From Physcomitrium patens (lineage: Eukaryota; Streptophyta; Bryopsida; Funariales; Funariaceae), in contig NC_037253.1 in NCBI RefSeq assembly GCF_000002425.4, forward strand, positions 9,463,310 through 9,527,309: a stretch of 64,000 nucleotides of DNA, read 5' to 3'. This document shows, piece after piece, positions 1 through 11,256 of this stretch (positions are counted from its first letter, which is position 1; each line of letters begins with the position of its first letter). A program made the position numbers and the translations under genes. The notes under the pieces were generated by a model that saw only the letters and a program-made list of their open reading frames with translations, made no database searches and was not told where the DNA came from.

Positions 1-90
1 ATTTTATTCAATCGTGTACTCGTTTCCCTATGACTGAACTGTGAATTTCATGATTCTATTTTTATTTGTGTGTTGTCTTCTTTTTGACAG

Positions 91-261
91 GTATGGTCGA
101 ATGACTGGGGAGAAATTTTTACCTTAACCTTAAAAGATTTAGGCCTTAATGAGTGGGAGATGCAAGAGTACATTTTTGATAGTTTAGGGGTTTTTGTCAT
201 TGAGAGAAGAGTTCCTTTCACGAATAGAGCGTGCTATTTTCCAGTATTCATCATGCTGTGA
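91..261 (+). CDS. Terminal exon of an unidentified gene (partial, left edge)
   Basis: A pyrimidine-rich tract ending in TTTTTGACAG at 81-90 looks like a 3' splice site. The frame starting at 91 then stays open for 56 codons to a TGA at 259-261. The peptide is rich in aromatic and acidic residues (it starts VWSNDWGEIFTLTLKDLGL) and looks like coding sequence, but I do not recognise the family. A competing frame from the same acceptor gives only 11 residues (YGRMTGEKFLP) before a TAA at 125-127. The start of the gene lies left of the window, so neither the true frame nor the function can be settled here. Confidence 0.35.
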   Translation, partial: VWSNDWGEIFTLTLKDLGLNEWEMQEYIFDSLGVFVIERRVPFTNRACYFPVFIML

Positions 262-1500
262 AACCAGTGAGGAGATGTATTATAGATTTTTTACGGTTAA
301 CTAACGTGGAAATCGAGGGAGGAAACACTTTGATGTTGATATGCGGATTTGGAAGTAACAGCAGCATGCGTACTTCCGACGAGACGCGCGAGTTCTTTGT
401 TAACATGGTAATGTTATTTTTCTCCGAACATCCGCCACTCGTTGCCTCTCATGCTTGATTCCTAACGGTTCAGTCATCAAAGACATTTTGTGTGGACTTC
501 ATGTGTACTCTAATTTCATCCCTTGTGATTTGTAATTATTATTGTCCCTTTTCGAAAGTATTTACTGTAAACTCATTTTAGATTTTAGATTGTATGTCGA
601 CTCTAATTCTCACTCGCTTTTGAGACATCTTCTATGAACAATAGTCATAATTGTCTTGCCCTGGAATTATCACTGGTAAATTGCATGCAAACCCTACACT
701 CTAGGTTTACTTCATGACTTTTGAGACTTCTCATGTGATTTTTAGGTATGATCGTCCCGCTTTAATGACATTTCATGTGGAATCTATGGAAAGTCTTCTC
801 GGCATTTTTGCTCACACTAGAGGATCATATCCAATCCTGAATCAGCTTAACCTTCGGTTATTTCACCTTAATAACTACCCTACATACTCAATTGATTATC
901 ATTGCTCGCACTAGCACTTTCTTCCGATGATGTCGCCGCTCTTTCACATGTCACACTCCTTGTCTGCCGCTACAATACACATTATCTCAATTACTTACAC
1001 CCTCTTGCACACTTGCCATTCAAAAAACATGTACGCAGCTACACTCAATCGGAAAAATAAAATGAAGACTTTCAATTACCCTGCATTGCCAAACTTAGCT
1101 TCTCTTCCTGTGGTGTCTGCTTGCTCCATTTCAATTTGCTGTACCAACCTAATCTTCACTTAGCTCCTAACACTCAACATGAGCTCACACACATCACTGA
1201 TTCTACTCCGGGGGTGACTTTTAACCCTCTTACACTATAGCTAACTTGTAGGAGTCTATGAACCACCATAGCTAAATTGTGGAATCTATGAACCACCAAT
1301 TCCATGTGATTTTGTTTAGTTGACAGTTGTCGACTGTTAACACTTGAAAAAAATTCTTTCCCTGTTTGGATCTAGCTACCTTGGTGACAGCCATGAATTC
1401 CTGACTGTCACATAAGCACAATCATGAGATCTACAAGAAATTTCAAACTACTAGGTAACATGCTTCCATTGCACGGGCCTCTAAAATGAAAAAGAGGTGG
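262..1500. other. Probable 3' UTR and intergenic DNA
   Basis: No gene is recognised. Short ORFs on the plus strand (231-458, 714-914, 927-1163) have no family signature and mixed composition. The first part is probably the 3' UTR of the gene ending at 261. The only structure seen is a short tandem duplication at 1237-1297. Confidence 0.4.
1237..1297. repeat. Short tandem duplication, two ~30-bp units
   Basis: A 31-bp unit (1237-1267) beginning ATAGCTAACTTG and ending CTATGAACCACC is followed directly by a 30-bp diverged copy (1268-1297) with the same ends. A few substitutions and one deletion separate them. Confidence 0.7.
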
Positions 1501-2238
1501 CAGCCACGTTAAATCATCCCAACTCTAGACTGGGCCTGCACCCCCTCAATAGGGTACCGAGCCATTTCCAACGCAGGGTTGAGGCTGTTCTTACACAATC
1601 TAAGTGCACATGACCATAACATAACTGACAAACAATTGTTTAGCTTCATCCCGCCAGGTTCTCTGCAGTCATAGTTACTCTTCCACTTGATGGTAGCGTG
1701 ACAACAGTAACGATAAGACAAAAAAGACGACCAATAAATGCAAAAACTCATTACATAAAACTTGAAAAACTACAAAAAATCCTTTCTTATTTCATCAAGC
1801 TAATGTCATCCAGTATCTGTACACAGTCTTAGGACTGTCTATTACACAAAACTAGCCTTATTCTAACCTGTATCGCTCATCTTCATTAGTAGACTGACAT
1901 GTCGGATATACAAATTCTACACTTCGAGGAAGCGACAAAAATCACCTAGAGGACCTCATTAGATTACCAATTTCGAAATATATCTGCAATTTTTTGGCCA
2001 AATACACAAGTTGTGCCTCAAGTTGGGAAAATCCAAGAACCAGCAATTCTAGCTTCATGTAGTATAGGTTTGAGACTTTCATCACAAATCATAAGAGATA
2101 TAAACTCTGGATTGTCTTTCCAATGGCGGGGTTCGTCGGTCTTTCCGATGGCAATGAGTCAAGCTTGTTCAGCACCACAGGTTCAATACTAGGTTACATA
2201 TGATATTGAGTGGGAGAGAAGTTGAGGGGTTATTGATT
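1501..2238 (-). other. Downstream region / probable 3' UTR of the ABCF gene
   Basis: This stretch directly follows the ABCF stop codon on the minus strand. The ORFs here (for example 1509-1751 minus) carry no recognisable domain. The part nearest the gene is probably 3' UTR; no clear poly(A) signal could be fixed. Confidence 0.35.
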
Positions 2239-4410
2239 CTAATCTTCCACCTCGGCTCTAATCTCCTCCGTGAGTTCTTTCTTGTAATCATCGAAACTAT
2301 CAGGATACTTCCTGACTTTTCCATCCTCCACAACCCACACTTCACTATTCTCCTCTTCCGAACAAACACGAGATATCAACCGAGAATCGTGACTAACAAG
2401 AACAACACCTCCAGTGAATTCGTCCAAGGCATCGGCCAAGGCATCAATACTCTGCATGTCAAGATGATTGGTAGGCTCATCGAGCAGTAAAATGTGTGGC
2501 CGAGCCATTGAAATTGAAGTAAAAACAACCCGAGCTTTCTGTCCTCCTGAGAGCTTCACAATGGGAGTAAGATGGTTATGACTGGGTAACCCAAACTTTC
2601 CAAGTTTGGCTCTCACGGCTTCTTGTTTACTGGGACCTTCTTGGTCTGGATAGAGCCGCAAAAGGTACTGAACTGGGGTCTCGTCCATTGTCAAAGAATC
2701 TACGAAGTGCTGAGAGTATCGACCCACTCGAAGCTTCTGACTCTGTCTAGACTCCCCTTCTGTAGGTTGAAGATCTCCAGCCAAAAGGTTCAAAAGCGTC
2801 GATTTTCCAGCACCGTTCGGACCTACAATTGCCACTCGTGTACCCATGTCCACACCAACATCAATACCCTTAAGAGCGAAATCTGGGCGACCAGGGTAAC
2901 CGAAGCCAACATCGATCAGTTGCAACAATGGGGGTGTCAGCTCCGTGGGTTCCGGAAAATGAAACTCGACATTGTAATCCCGCCACCTCTTTGGGGCCTC
3001 TGCAGGAGCCTCATCATCATCAGCAGCAGCTTTAGATTTACCCTTCGAATTGGCATCCTTTCCGGCATTAAATTTCGCACGTTCCTTGACCTTGTCTTGC
3101 TGTGCCTTACTTCCACTCCTCTTTGCAGCCTTCAACTGCTTTTCAAAAACCTCGTATTTCTTATTACTTTCACGACGCTTCTGCTCATACATCTCCTCAA
3201 AAGCTGCGAAATTCCCCTTATATGTAAGCAGCTTCTGGTCATGCAGATGGATAATGTCAGTTGATACTGAATTCAAGAAGTCACGATCGTGGGATACAAC
3301 AATCAAGGTCTTTTTCCACCTCTCCAAGTACTGCTCGAGCCACATAACAGCTCTCAAATCTAGGTGATTGGTGGGCTCATCCAGCAACAATAGGGTAGGC
3401 TGCATGAACAGAGCCCTGGCCAACGAGATTCTCATTCGCCAACCTCCACTGAAGGACTTCGTTGCCCTACCTTGCATAGCTATGGAAAACCCTAAACCAG
3501 CCAAGATCTTTGAGGCTCTTGCCTCCGCGGCATCCGTCCCAAGTGCCTGCATTTTTTCATACAGAACAGTCAACTGTTCCCCGACATCATCAGCTTCATC
3601 ATCGTCGTAGCCGTTATTGGTATCAGAGTGGCTCTGCAGCTTTGCAGCCTCTTCCCGAAGTCGTATCAGTTCCTCATCCGCAGATACCACCGATTCTAGA
3701 GCCGTTTTCTCGTCTCCAACAACCTCCTGCTCCACCAACAACACATCTATGTTCTTCGGAACGGGAATTTGTCGCCAAGCCAAAAGCTTGAGCAGAGTAG
3801 ATTTTCCCGTCCCATTGGGACCAACAAGACCATACCGCCGACCGTGTACAATGGTAATCGACGTATTCTTCAGCAATTCCTTACCACGAGCAGAGACCGA
3901 GAAGTTTTCGATTTTAATATCCTTCATACTGGCCCCCGTAGTATTCTCCTCTCCTTCCAACGCAGCTGACTTGGCACCAATCGTAACAGAAAACGCATTC
4001 TTATCGCCTTTCATTGTTTCCTGTTTCGACATTTCTACAGCCGCAGCAACCATCATCTCTTTCTTCGCTTTTTTCTTCGAAGTTTTATCCGTCACCGTTA
4101 AATCCAACCCCTTCCGCTCGCCCCTCTTCAAAGCCAACGCCGCCTCCTCCTCACTATCCATCCCCTCGTCCTCCTCATCCTCAGGCGGCAGATCAATGTC
4201 ACCATACGCACTTGATGCTGGAGCAGGTGCCTTCTTCGGCACCTTGGAGCTCGCAGTCGGCTTCTTCGCCGGCTTGTCCTCCTTCGCCTTGTCCAAGCTA
4301 TTCAGAAATGCAGAAACCGACACACGCTCTTTCTTTACATTTCCTCCACCTCCTCCTGCCTTGGCCTTTCCACTCCCAGCCGCAGCCCCCGCATCCTCCT
4401 TCCGCACCAT
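2239..4410 (-). CDS. ABCF4: ABC transporter F family ATPase (ABCF4/GCN4-like), intronless
   Basis: A soluble twin-ATPase ABC protein without membrane segments; ABCF proteins act on ribosomes and translation rather than in transport. The 723-aa length equals that of Arabidopsis ABCF4 (GCN4), as I recall it. Residues 1-135 are a charged tail, Lys-rich then acidic (PPEDEEDEGMDSEEE near 75-89). ATPase 1: Walker A GPNGTGKS at ~197-204, signature FSGGWRMR at ~320-327, Walker B plus NHLD at ~340-351. ATPase 2: GPNGAGKS at ~530-537, LSGGQKAR at ~620-627, Walker B plus NHLD at ~640-651. Both pairs look intact. The start is the ATG at 4408-4410; the frame is open 13 codons further but without ATG. The stop is TAG at 2239-2241. 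The lysine-rich N-tail fits the ABCF1/ABCF4 branch better than GCN20/ABCF3. No intron is needed, unlike the three other genes here. The exact subfamily is an inference. Confidence 0.93.
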   Translation of the reverse strand: MVRKEDAGAAAGSGKAKAGGGGGNVKKERVSVSAFLNSLDKAKEDKPAKKPTASSKVPKKAPAPASSAYGDIDLPPEDEEDEGMDSEEEAALALKRGERKGLDLTVTDKTSKKKAKKEMMVAAAVEMSKQETMKGDKNAFSVTIGAKSAALEGEENTTGASMKDIKIENFSVSARGKELLKNTSITIVHGRRYGLVGPNGTGKSTLLKLLAWRQIPVPKNIDVLLVEQEVVGDEKTALESVVSADEELIRLREEAAKLQSHSDTNNGYDDDEADDVGEQLTVLYEKMQALGTDAAEARASKILAGLGFSIAMQGRATKSFSGGWRMRISLARALFMQPTLLLLDEPTNHLDLRAVMWLEQYLERWKKTLIVVSHDRDFLNSVSTDIIHLHDQKLLTYKGNFAAFEEMYEQKRRESNKKYEVFEKQLKAAKRSGSKAQQDKVKERAKFNAGKDANSKGKSKAAADDDEAPAEAPKRWRDYNVEFHFPEPTELTPPLLQLIDVGFGYPGRPDFALKGIDVGVDMGTRVAIVGPNGAGKSTLLNLLAGDLQPTEGESRQSQKLRVGRYSQHFVDSLTMDETPVQYLLRLYPDQEGPSKQEAVRAKLGKFGLPSHNHLTPIVKLSGGQKARVVFTSISMARPHILLLDEPTNHLDMQSIDALADALDEFTGGVVLVSHDSRLISRVCSEEENSEVWVVEDGKVRKYPDSFDDYKKELTEEIRAEVED

Positions 4411-4994
4411 CCTACACAATCCCTCAAAACCCTGGTTCCCAACACACACTCTCTCCCCCCAAAAGCCCTAAAAATTTAACCTAAAACAGCACCCAACTAC
4501 TGCAGTGGAACGATTGTAGAACCTCTGTAATCAAACTACGCTGGCGAACGATCCAAGATGAGAACCACGACCCTTGACACTGCCCATACCTTACACAACG
4601 TCGAAACATCTAGAACTTGAAACCCTAAAACCTAGATTTGCACAGTGCAAGGACTTGGTATGGAGAGGATGGAGACAAAAGATATGGATGGATGTGGAAA
4701 AAGAAAAAAAATGGGCCGGCCAGTTGGTTGGCTCGAACGGCTTGGAGTCCAGTTGCCTTGCCCTTCAATTCCCCTGTTTGGAGCCCACAGACATGAACAC
4801 AAACAAATCAAAGAACTAGAGAATAAACACTTAAACGTATCGTAAGACAAAGAGGAAAACTAGGTATAAATATATAAATATATATACAAGTATGACATGG
4901 AGAAATGAGGTGTTTGAAAATATATCAACAAGAGCCGTAGTGTAACTGAGCATGCAGAGACGTCGTAATTCCTAACACTATCGTCAAGGCAAAA

Positions 4995-5312
4995 CTAGAT
5001 TTCCATTTGAGCGAAGGTGCGGCGAGCCCTAGACTCTATTTCTAACGTTCGGACGTCCAGGGGCGACTGCGAGGAGGGCTGCATGTATGAGCGGATGGGC
5101 GCGAGTCCAGAGCATGAGGGTTGTGGAGTCGCTCCCGCAGAATGTGTGTATACATTGGTTATGAAACCGTCGCGAAAGATCACGTAGGCGATGGATTGAG
5201 GGGAGGAAGCAATTAGAAAACGGCGTAGAATGTGCGTCATCAAACCTGGCGTGGATGCCGAGGAGGCTGTGAAAAGCTTTTGGGTCTCCATCATATTACC
5301 AGCCGTGAGCAT
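4995..5312 (-). CDS. Small hypothetical ORF, 105 aa (uncertain)
   Basis: An open frame of 105 codons from the ATG at 5310-5312 to a stop at 4995-4997, in a patch that is clearly more GC-rich than the DNA on either side. The predicted peptide is Ser/Thr/Pro-rich with a hydrophobic patch (SIAYVIFRDGFITNVY). It has no signal peptide and no domain I recognise. It lies upstream of the ABCF gene on the same strand and divergent from the pseudouridine synthase gene. It could be a small gene, a 5' exon or a chance ORF in a shared promoter region. Confidence 0.25.
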   Translation of the reverse strand: MLTAGNMMETQKLFTASSASTPGLMTHILRRFLIASSPQSIAYVIFRDGFITNVYTHSAGATPQPSCSGLAPIRSYMQPSSQSPLDVRTLEIESRARRTFAQMEI

Positions 5313-5555
5313 CCATGAGCTCAAATTTTGTTTTTTGTGTTTTGTTTATTTTGCCGATTGGATTGGTCGCGAATGATCTCATTTTGAAATCGTATTTACT
5401 TGATGTTGTTGCGTCAGTTATTTTTTTAGAACTTGTTGTGAAGTTACCTCAGTGTTTATGATTTTTCGCAGCTGGGTCTTTATTTCGGATGTTGGGAAGT
5501 TGTGTTGATCTTCGTTGTATTGCACTTGGGACTCCTCCAGAGAGAGATTCATTGC

Positions 5556-5603
5556 AAAAAAGAAAAAAGAAAAGAAGAAGAAGAAGAAGAAGAAGAAGAA
5601 GAA
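5556..5603. repeat. (GAA)n purine-rich microsatellite
   Basis: An A/G-only tract turning into uninterrupted GAA triplets, about 500 bp upstream of the pseudouridine synthase start codon. It is probably in the promoter or 5' leader. Confidence 0.85.
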
Positions 5604-5989
5604 TTGTTTGTTTAGGGCTTTCCTAGCTGGGTTTAGTGTTCACTTTGTGAATTTGCAATGCTGGGTTTTAGATGTAAGGGTTCAGGGTTTTAGCCGCGTT
5701 TTATTTTAAAAAACTGACCCCTTTCGAAGAGCCTGTAATTTCTTCTTGTTGATTGCGAGTTTGGGTGAAGGTATTTCCAATTCCTTGAATTTGTGCGTCT
5801 AGCTTTTTAAAATCTTTGGTGTCTTATTTTGCACCTCCTCGTAGCCCTTTCCTGTTATGAGTTTGATCTGCGTTTCCTTTTCATTTGCTTATTTCTTTCT
5901 GTTCAATGATTTTTGTATTTATCTTATCATTTACTTTGATAAGCTAGGAATTGTGTGTTCTGCATTACTCTTGATTTGCAACCATGAAT

Positions 5990-6108
5990 TTCAGAAGCAC
6001 TCGCTTGTAAACCCTGAGCGCGAAGCCAGTGATTTGGCGCTGATCTGTGCTAAAGCATATTTTGGAGCTGGAAGGTGGAAGTTTTGGTAGATAGGGGAAA
6101 ATCTGCAA
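5990..6108 (+). other. Probable 5' UTR end of the pseudouridine synthase gene
   Basis: A TTTCAG at 5990-5995 could be the acceptor of a 5' UTR intron. The following sequence runs to the ATG at 6109 with an in-frame TAG at 6088-6090, so translation cannot start upstream in this frame. The splice call is tentative. Confidence 0.3.
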
Positions 6109-9100
6109 ATGCCAGAGCAGAAGTCTTTAGCTGCAGCTACGGCGTCCGAAGGCGCGAAGAGGAAGAGGGAAGATATGGCACATAGTGCGAAGGCTGGGGT
6201 TCAGAGGTACTTGATTACTGTCGAGTACATTGGCACACGCTTCCTTGGTTTTCAAAGGCAGAAGGGCAAGCGAACCGTTCAGGGTTGTCTCGAGGTACTC
6301 TCTCAGTAAATCCTCAATCAACGCAAGTTTTTGAATATTCAGCGGTCATGTACTTAGATGAGTGGCCTCTTTCAAAGCAGGATAAATACTGCATAGGTTG
6401 AATTAGAGTTCAGACTCAAGTCTTTACATTAGTTAGGTTTTGTTCCTCCTAATGCATATAAAAAGGCATTAACGGTTTCATCTGCTTGCAATGCAGTCTG
6501 CTTTTGAGAAGTTCATTGGTCAGCCTGTTATCAGTGCCGTGTCGAGCCGCACGGTGAGCTATCTCTACATCAATCAGCTTGATAGTTTATCAGACACCTC
6601 TATATGCATTTTGTACAACCTCCTACTTATATAATCATCATGACCATCTTGTTATCTGATTGAATTTTACCTCTTAAACCCCGTATTCAATACGGTTGCA
6701 CTCATTATGAATTGTCTCTCAAAGCTTGTATGCTGAAATGATTTATAATTTTCAGGACACGGGAGTACATGCTCTTGCTAACACATGCCACGTTGATGTT
6801 GAGCGGAAAAGCAAGAGAAAACCAGGTGAAGTGGTAAGTTTTTGTAGCATCCAAACTTCTTGTGCTTATTGGTGGCTGTTTCATTTTGTCAGGATCAAGT
6901 CTTCCTCCATAATGTGGCTGAAAGAGGTGGAAGTTGTACTTTTCTAAGTCTAAATATCCACTTGCTTTTCTCAAGAATGCTACAAGTCTCATCCCTTGGT
7001 CTCCTTGTCACATGCTTTTGAAAAGACACAGGTAACGGTATTATTAGCTGGCTCATCTTCTTTTTAGTACTTAAAGCTCATTGTTCTCATTTGGTAAAAT
7101 TTGAGGCTTATTGCTACGTGCTCTTGCCCTGCAGATGCCTCCGCATGAACCACGGGTCGTGCAGACGGCTATCAATCACTTCCTTCATGTACAGAATTTT
7201 CCTCTCGAAGAACTGTTTGATTCACATATTTTACAGAAAATAGTTCAAGTATTCCTATTTTACGATTCAAAATGTATTGCACTTGTCTGTTCACACTTGC
7301 TTTCTCCATACCGTAAAGACCATATATTTATGTCAATATCTTCGATTAGGTGTTTTGTTCAAGTCTCAAGGTTAACTTATCTAGAGATTGCTTGTTTCAC
7401 AATTGTGACCAGTACGTACGCCAAGGTATGGTGATGTTTTGGCCGCAAGACTTCGCACCTGGTGTTTAAATCTCAATTTGATATTTCTTTAAAATGATGT
7501 TTCGCTTTGGTAAAATGCCGGCTGTCCTAATTGTGAACTTGATGTGTAGGCTCAAAAAGATGCTGGTGACATGGCGGTTGTAGGCGTGCAGTGTGTGTCT
7601 CCGGATTTCCATGCTCGTTACCGAGCCCAAGAACGCACGTACGTATTGCGTAGGTTCTCTCACTTTGATAGCGCAGTGCCTTGATCTATTGGCGTGATTC
7701 TTCTTGGAGGTCATTGGTGGCTACTCTTTGAAGGATAACATTGAAAGAAAACTACAGTCGACGTTGAGTCCTTGGCTTCCATTTGATGATCGTGGGGATT
7801 CAATTACTAGGATTTAACTTTAATGGTGGAGTTTCTCTTGCTTTGCTGATCATCTGAAGGGTTTTACTCTTCGAAATTTTACGGACCATTTCAGTCAGGA
7901 ATTCTCCCTTCCCGTGACAGGGAAGACTTTGAGCTTTGTCTTAGCTTGCTGGAGCAGAAATCTGATACGTACGCTTCTTTCTTTTGTTTTTGTGATTCTT
8001 GTGCAGATACCATTACCGTGTCCTAACGGGTAATAGGCAGATGTCAGTTTTTCAGAAGGATCAAGCTTGGCACGTATCGGAGGAGTTGAACCTTACATCC
8101 ATGATGGTTAGTTATTTCTCCCCATACATTCTTGAAAAGCTTTATTTACGTCGTGTCGTTCCTGCAGTTCAACTCAATTTCTAAATGCTTCCTCTGCCGT
8201 GAATATGCGTATGATTGACACGTAGATATGGAGTGTACAATCGAACAATGAAACTGCATAGGGATACCTTCTGTAGGCGGAATTTTTGGATTATAGAGTG
8301 ATCTTGTCGTGGTATATATCAATATATTCTCGTGAATTTTCTCATAGTGATTGATATTATGTTTTGCTAGGAAGGCTCATTTACTTATATACATATGGTA
8401 TTTTTAGCCGAGAGAGCAGTCGTGAGCCTTTAATTGTTGAAGAAAAAAAACCCATCTTGGTTCCTTTCTGGATAACGTAGGAAGCTTGCAAGGTGCTGGT
8501 TGGACATCACGATTTCAGTTCCTTCAGAGCTACAGGATGCCAGGTGAGCCCTCCTACTCTAACTAATTATTTCATTGCGAAGATGAATAAATGGTCAGTA
8601 AAACAGTTGTGATGCAACCTTCTATCAACTGTTCAGTATGTGCTGAAAATGCTATTTTCGTATATTTGATGCCTGCATGCATTGCTGAGCCCGTGATGGT
8701 GTCAATCGATTTACGATAACTAGGTCACCAGTCGTAGGCCCCCTTGACTTAGGAATCAGTTTCTTGAAGTAAGGCACCTGCTTCAATTCTTACCTAGGAA
8801 TGTTACAGATACTGTTTTATCTACTGTTGTGTCACTTTCAATAAGAATCCGGTGAGGGTTTCCGGTTACACGTCGAGTGCAAGCCAGCAATAGTTTCATG
8901 ACCGATTCTGGCTGTGATTTATATGCACTTTTGTGCATTCATTATTTATTGCTAAAATGATTTTCTTCGATCATGCAGGCAAATTCTCCTATTAGGACAC
9001 TGGATGAGCTACATGTCTGTGAAATGCCTGCATGGCCATGCTTTCCTTCTCCAGAAGAGAGGCAACAGTCGTCACAGAATGCAGAGACAAAAGATTTAGA

Positions 9101-9905
9101 GAGCACTACAAGCGAATTGAAGGACCCAATCTTGACATCAAAGCTAGGCACCTCTGAGAAGTTGCGGTGCTTTGTTATCACAGCAAGGGCTAGATCGTTT
9201 TTATATCACCAGGTAATAGCTCAATGCACGTGGTTTCTCTCGGTGAAAGCTCACTAGAATTTTTTCTCATTTTCTGGAATTCGTTATAAGATAATTAGCA
9301 AGTGGCTCAGCATTTCGAATGGCTCTAACTTCTCTCACAGCATTCTATTTCACAAAATTTTAAGATACCGAAGATGGCAGTTTTTATACTTTCAGTGAGT
9401 ACTACACTTGTGCTAATTTTCTTCGTTCACATATTGATGATCATCTGTAGGTCCGGCTTATGGTTGGGACGCTGAAAGCTGTTGGATGCGGGGATCTAAC
9501 AGTGCAGGACGGTAAGAATAAGGACTTCTGACCATTAAATTCTTTCGCAAAGAGAACAAGTGATGATTTTGCACCGGGCAGCTTTGAGTGACGTCATCTC
9601 CTTAAATATTTGGGTTTCCGGATGAATCCTTCTAATTTTTCTTTTACAGGGCTAAATGAAAAGGAGCTTAAACTCTTTTCTTGATCATGCCCTTAAGCTT
9701 GAGCTGGTAGGTTAACCTTTTAAGAATGATGCGACAGTTGTGGCTGAAAATCTGTCCTTTTGCAGTGCAGCGGATTTTAGATGCTCGGACCATTACACAG
9801 GCACCCGCGATGGCACCAGCCTGCGGACTCTACCTTGCAAATGTGAAGTACGATTTCTCTGATGACCATGAACACAGTTTAAATGTTGATGAGGAAAGTG
9901 ATTAA
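6109..9905 (+). CDS. tRNA pseudouridine synthase, TruA family (10 exons, 358 aa)
   Basis: Converts specific uridines, classically in the tRNA anticodon arm, to pseudouridine. Exons by GT/AG and frame: 6109-6294, 6497-6553, 6756-6833, 7135-7188, 7550-7653, 8007-8106, 8481-8543, 8979-9212, 9451-9511, 9766-9905; together 1077 nt with consistent phases. The catalytic motif RTDTGVHA spans the exon 2/3 junction, with nucleophile Asp ~82. Other TruA blocks: YLITVEYIGTRFLGFQRQ (~34-51), FHARYRAQERTYVLR (~145-159), ARARSFLYHQVRLMVGTLK (across exons 8/9) and the C-terminal ILDARTITQAPAMAPACGLY. Residues ~225-265 form a Gln/Ser/Thr/Glu-rich insert. The N-terminus has a basic patch (KRKR) and no clear transit peptide, so location is open. 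An alternative acceptor at 9650 would truncate the C-terminus. The family is certain; the target uridine is unknown. Confidence 0.93.
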
Positions 9906-10950
9906 GGGGCGAGTTGCGGGGAAAGATACAGTTGCCGCGTCGAAATGTGATGCCCAGTAGCAACATAGAGAGGAATGTTCGTTAGTATTCCCGTGTCCGG
10001 CGGTCCAACAAAGACACTTCGTATGATTCGGTTGTGGTGCTATCTTTTAGTGCTGAAAACAATGATAGAGGTTCCAAAATTTTGTGAAGGGGTATCCTGT
10101 TGGATGAGCTGTGACAAGAGTGAATGGAGTATGTGGGATTCACGGACATCCTGTTAGATAGGCACTTGTTCAGGAACCGTTTATCTTGCGTGAGGCTCGA
10201 AGCTGATCAGTGCGATGCTTCATGCTGAATCCAGCACTGTTTATCATAACTATGGTGTTTCTTGCACCTGGTGTCTGCACTACTCACGTCAATGAAGTTA
10301 AGGCTGTTTATACTGATGCATGAACCCTGCATTGTTGCGTTAGCTAGTGCAGAGATGCAGCTCTGCCTGTGCACAGATAATTTTTCTTAGGGTGCCATAT
10401 CAGGATGTGACTAAAAATGTGACCACAGAATATTTAGCCAACATATACAAATGTCTCGATACAAACTCTGAGATTTTGCCCATAACCTGGTCTTTGTTGA
10501 AGTCCTCCACAAATGAGAAGTTCTGTTCCTCCAGGCCCAGATTCTGTACCAGTGTTGGAGAATAGAATGAATGGTAGGGTGGGAATTAAGAAGCAACCAG
10601 TAGTACTCACTGCAGATTAGAGATCAAGTCTTAAGCTCTGTGCAGATTCTTATGACGCTTGTGAACGCCTCGCTGATGTCCATTGTTGCAATGTAACAAA
10701 CTTACAGTGGCAAACTTGATCATAACCTTACAACAGCAGCTTGCACCCAACTGAGCCATTCGTCAAGACCTTTCTCCTGCCTCAAGTTCACCTTCCAGAA
10801 GCTCTTACTATTTGAGAATCATATTTTAGACGGAAGTGAAAACCAACACATCTTGCATCGTGGGAATGACTATGAAGTGGTTAAGATGTTAAGTAAGAAT
10901 TCCACGTATGGCAACTGAAGTACTTTCTTGAGAGCACAAATTGGAAGAAT
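9906..10950 (+). other. 3' flank of the pseudouridine synthase gene
   Basis: Unique-looking sequence of intermediate GC content after the stop codon. The first few hundred bases are probably 3' UTR. Short ORFs here (9975-10157, 10347-10565) show no domain. Confidence 0.35.
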
Positions 10951-11221
10951 ATTTTACTTATTTTTGAAATAGTGGTACAATTTGTATTAGATTTTCTCAA
11001 AATGAGTTTCAAAAGGTTTGGAGACAACACTATTCATGATTCCTTAGAAATTTATGTTGAGGACAAAAACTACTTTTGAAAGCACTACTTTAGTGAATCA
11101 AGAAGATCTTTTACAATTAAAAATCTAAGTAAAACCTTTGTTGATAGGAGGTTGTTTGAGACCAAACAAGTTAATTACAAATTATATTAATTATTAGTAA
11201 ATATATTTGTATACACGTATA

Positions 11222-11223
<2 letters not shown>

Positions 11224-11254
<31 letters not shown>
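11224..11254. repeat. (TA)n microsatellite
   Basis: Uninterrupted alternating T and A, about 15 units. Confidence 0.9.

Positions 11255-11256
<2 letters not shown>

Noticed and set aside
3617..4471. 284-codon plus-strand ORF
   Set aside because: Antisense to the well-supported ABCF gene; Ser/Pro/Phe-rich composition is the mirror of its GC-rich codons.
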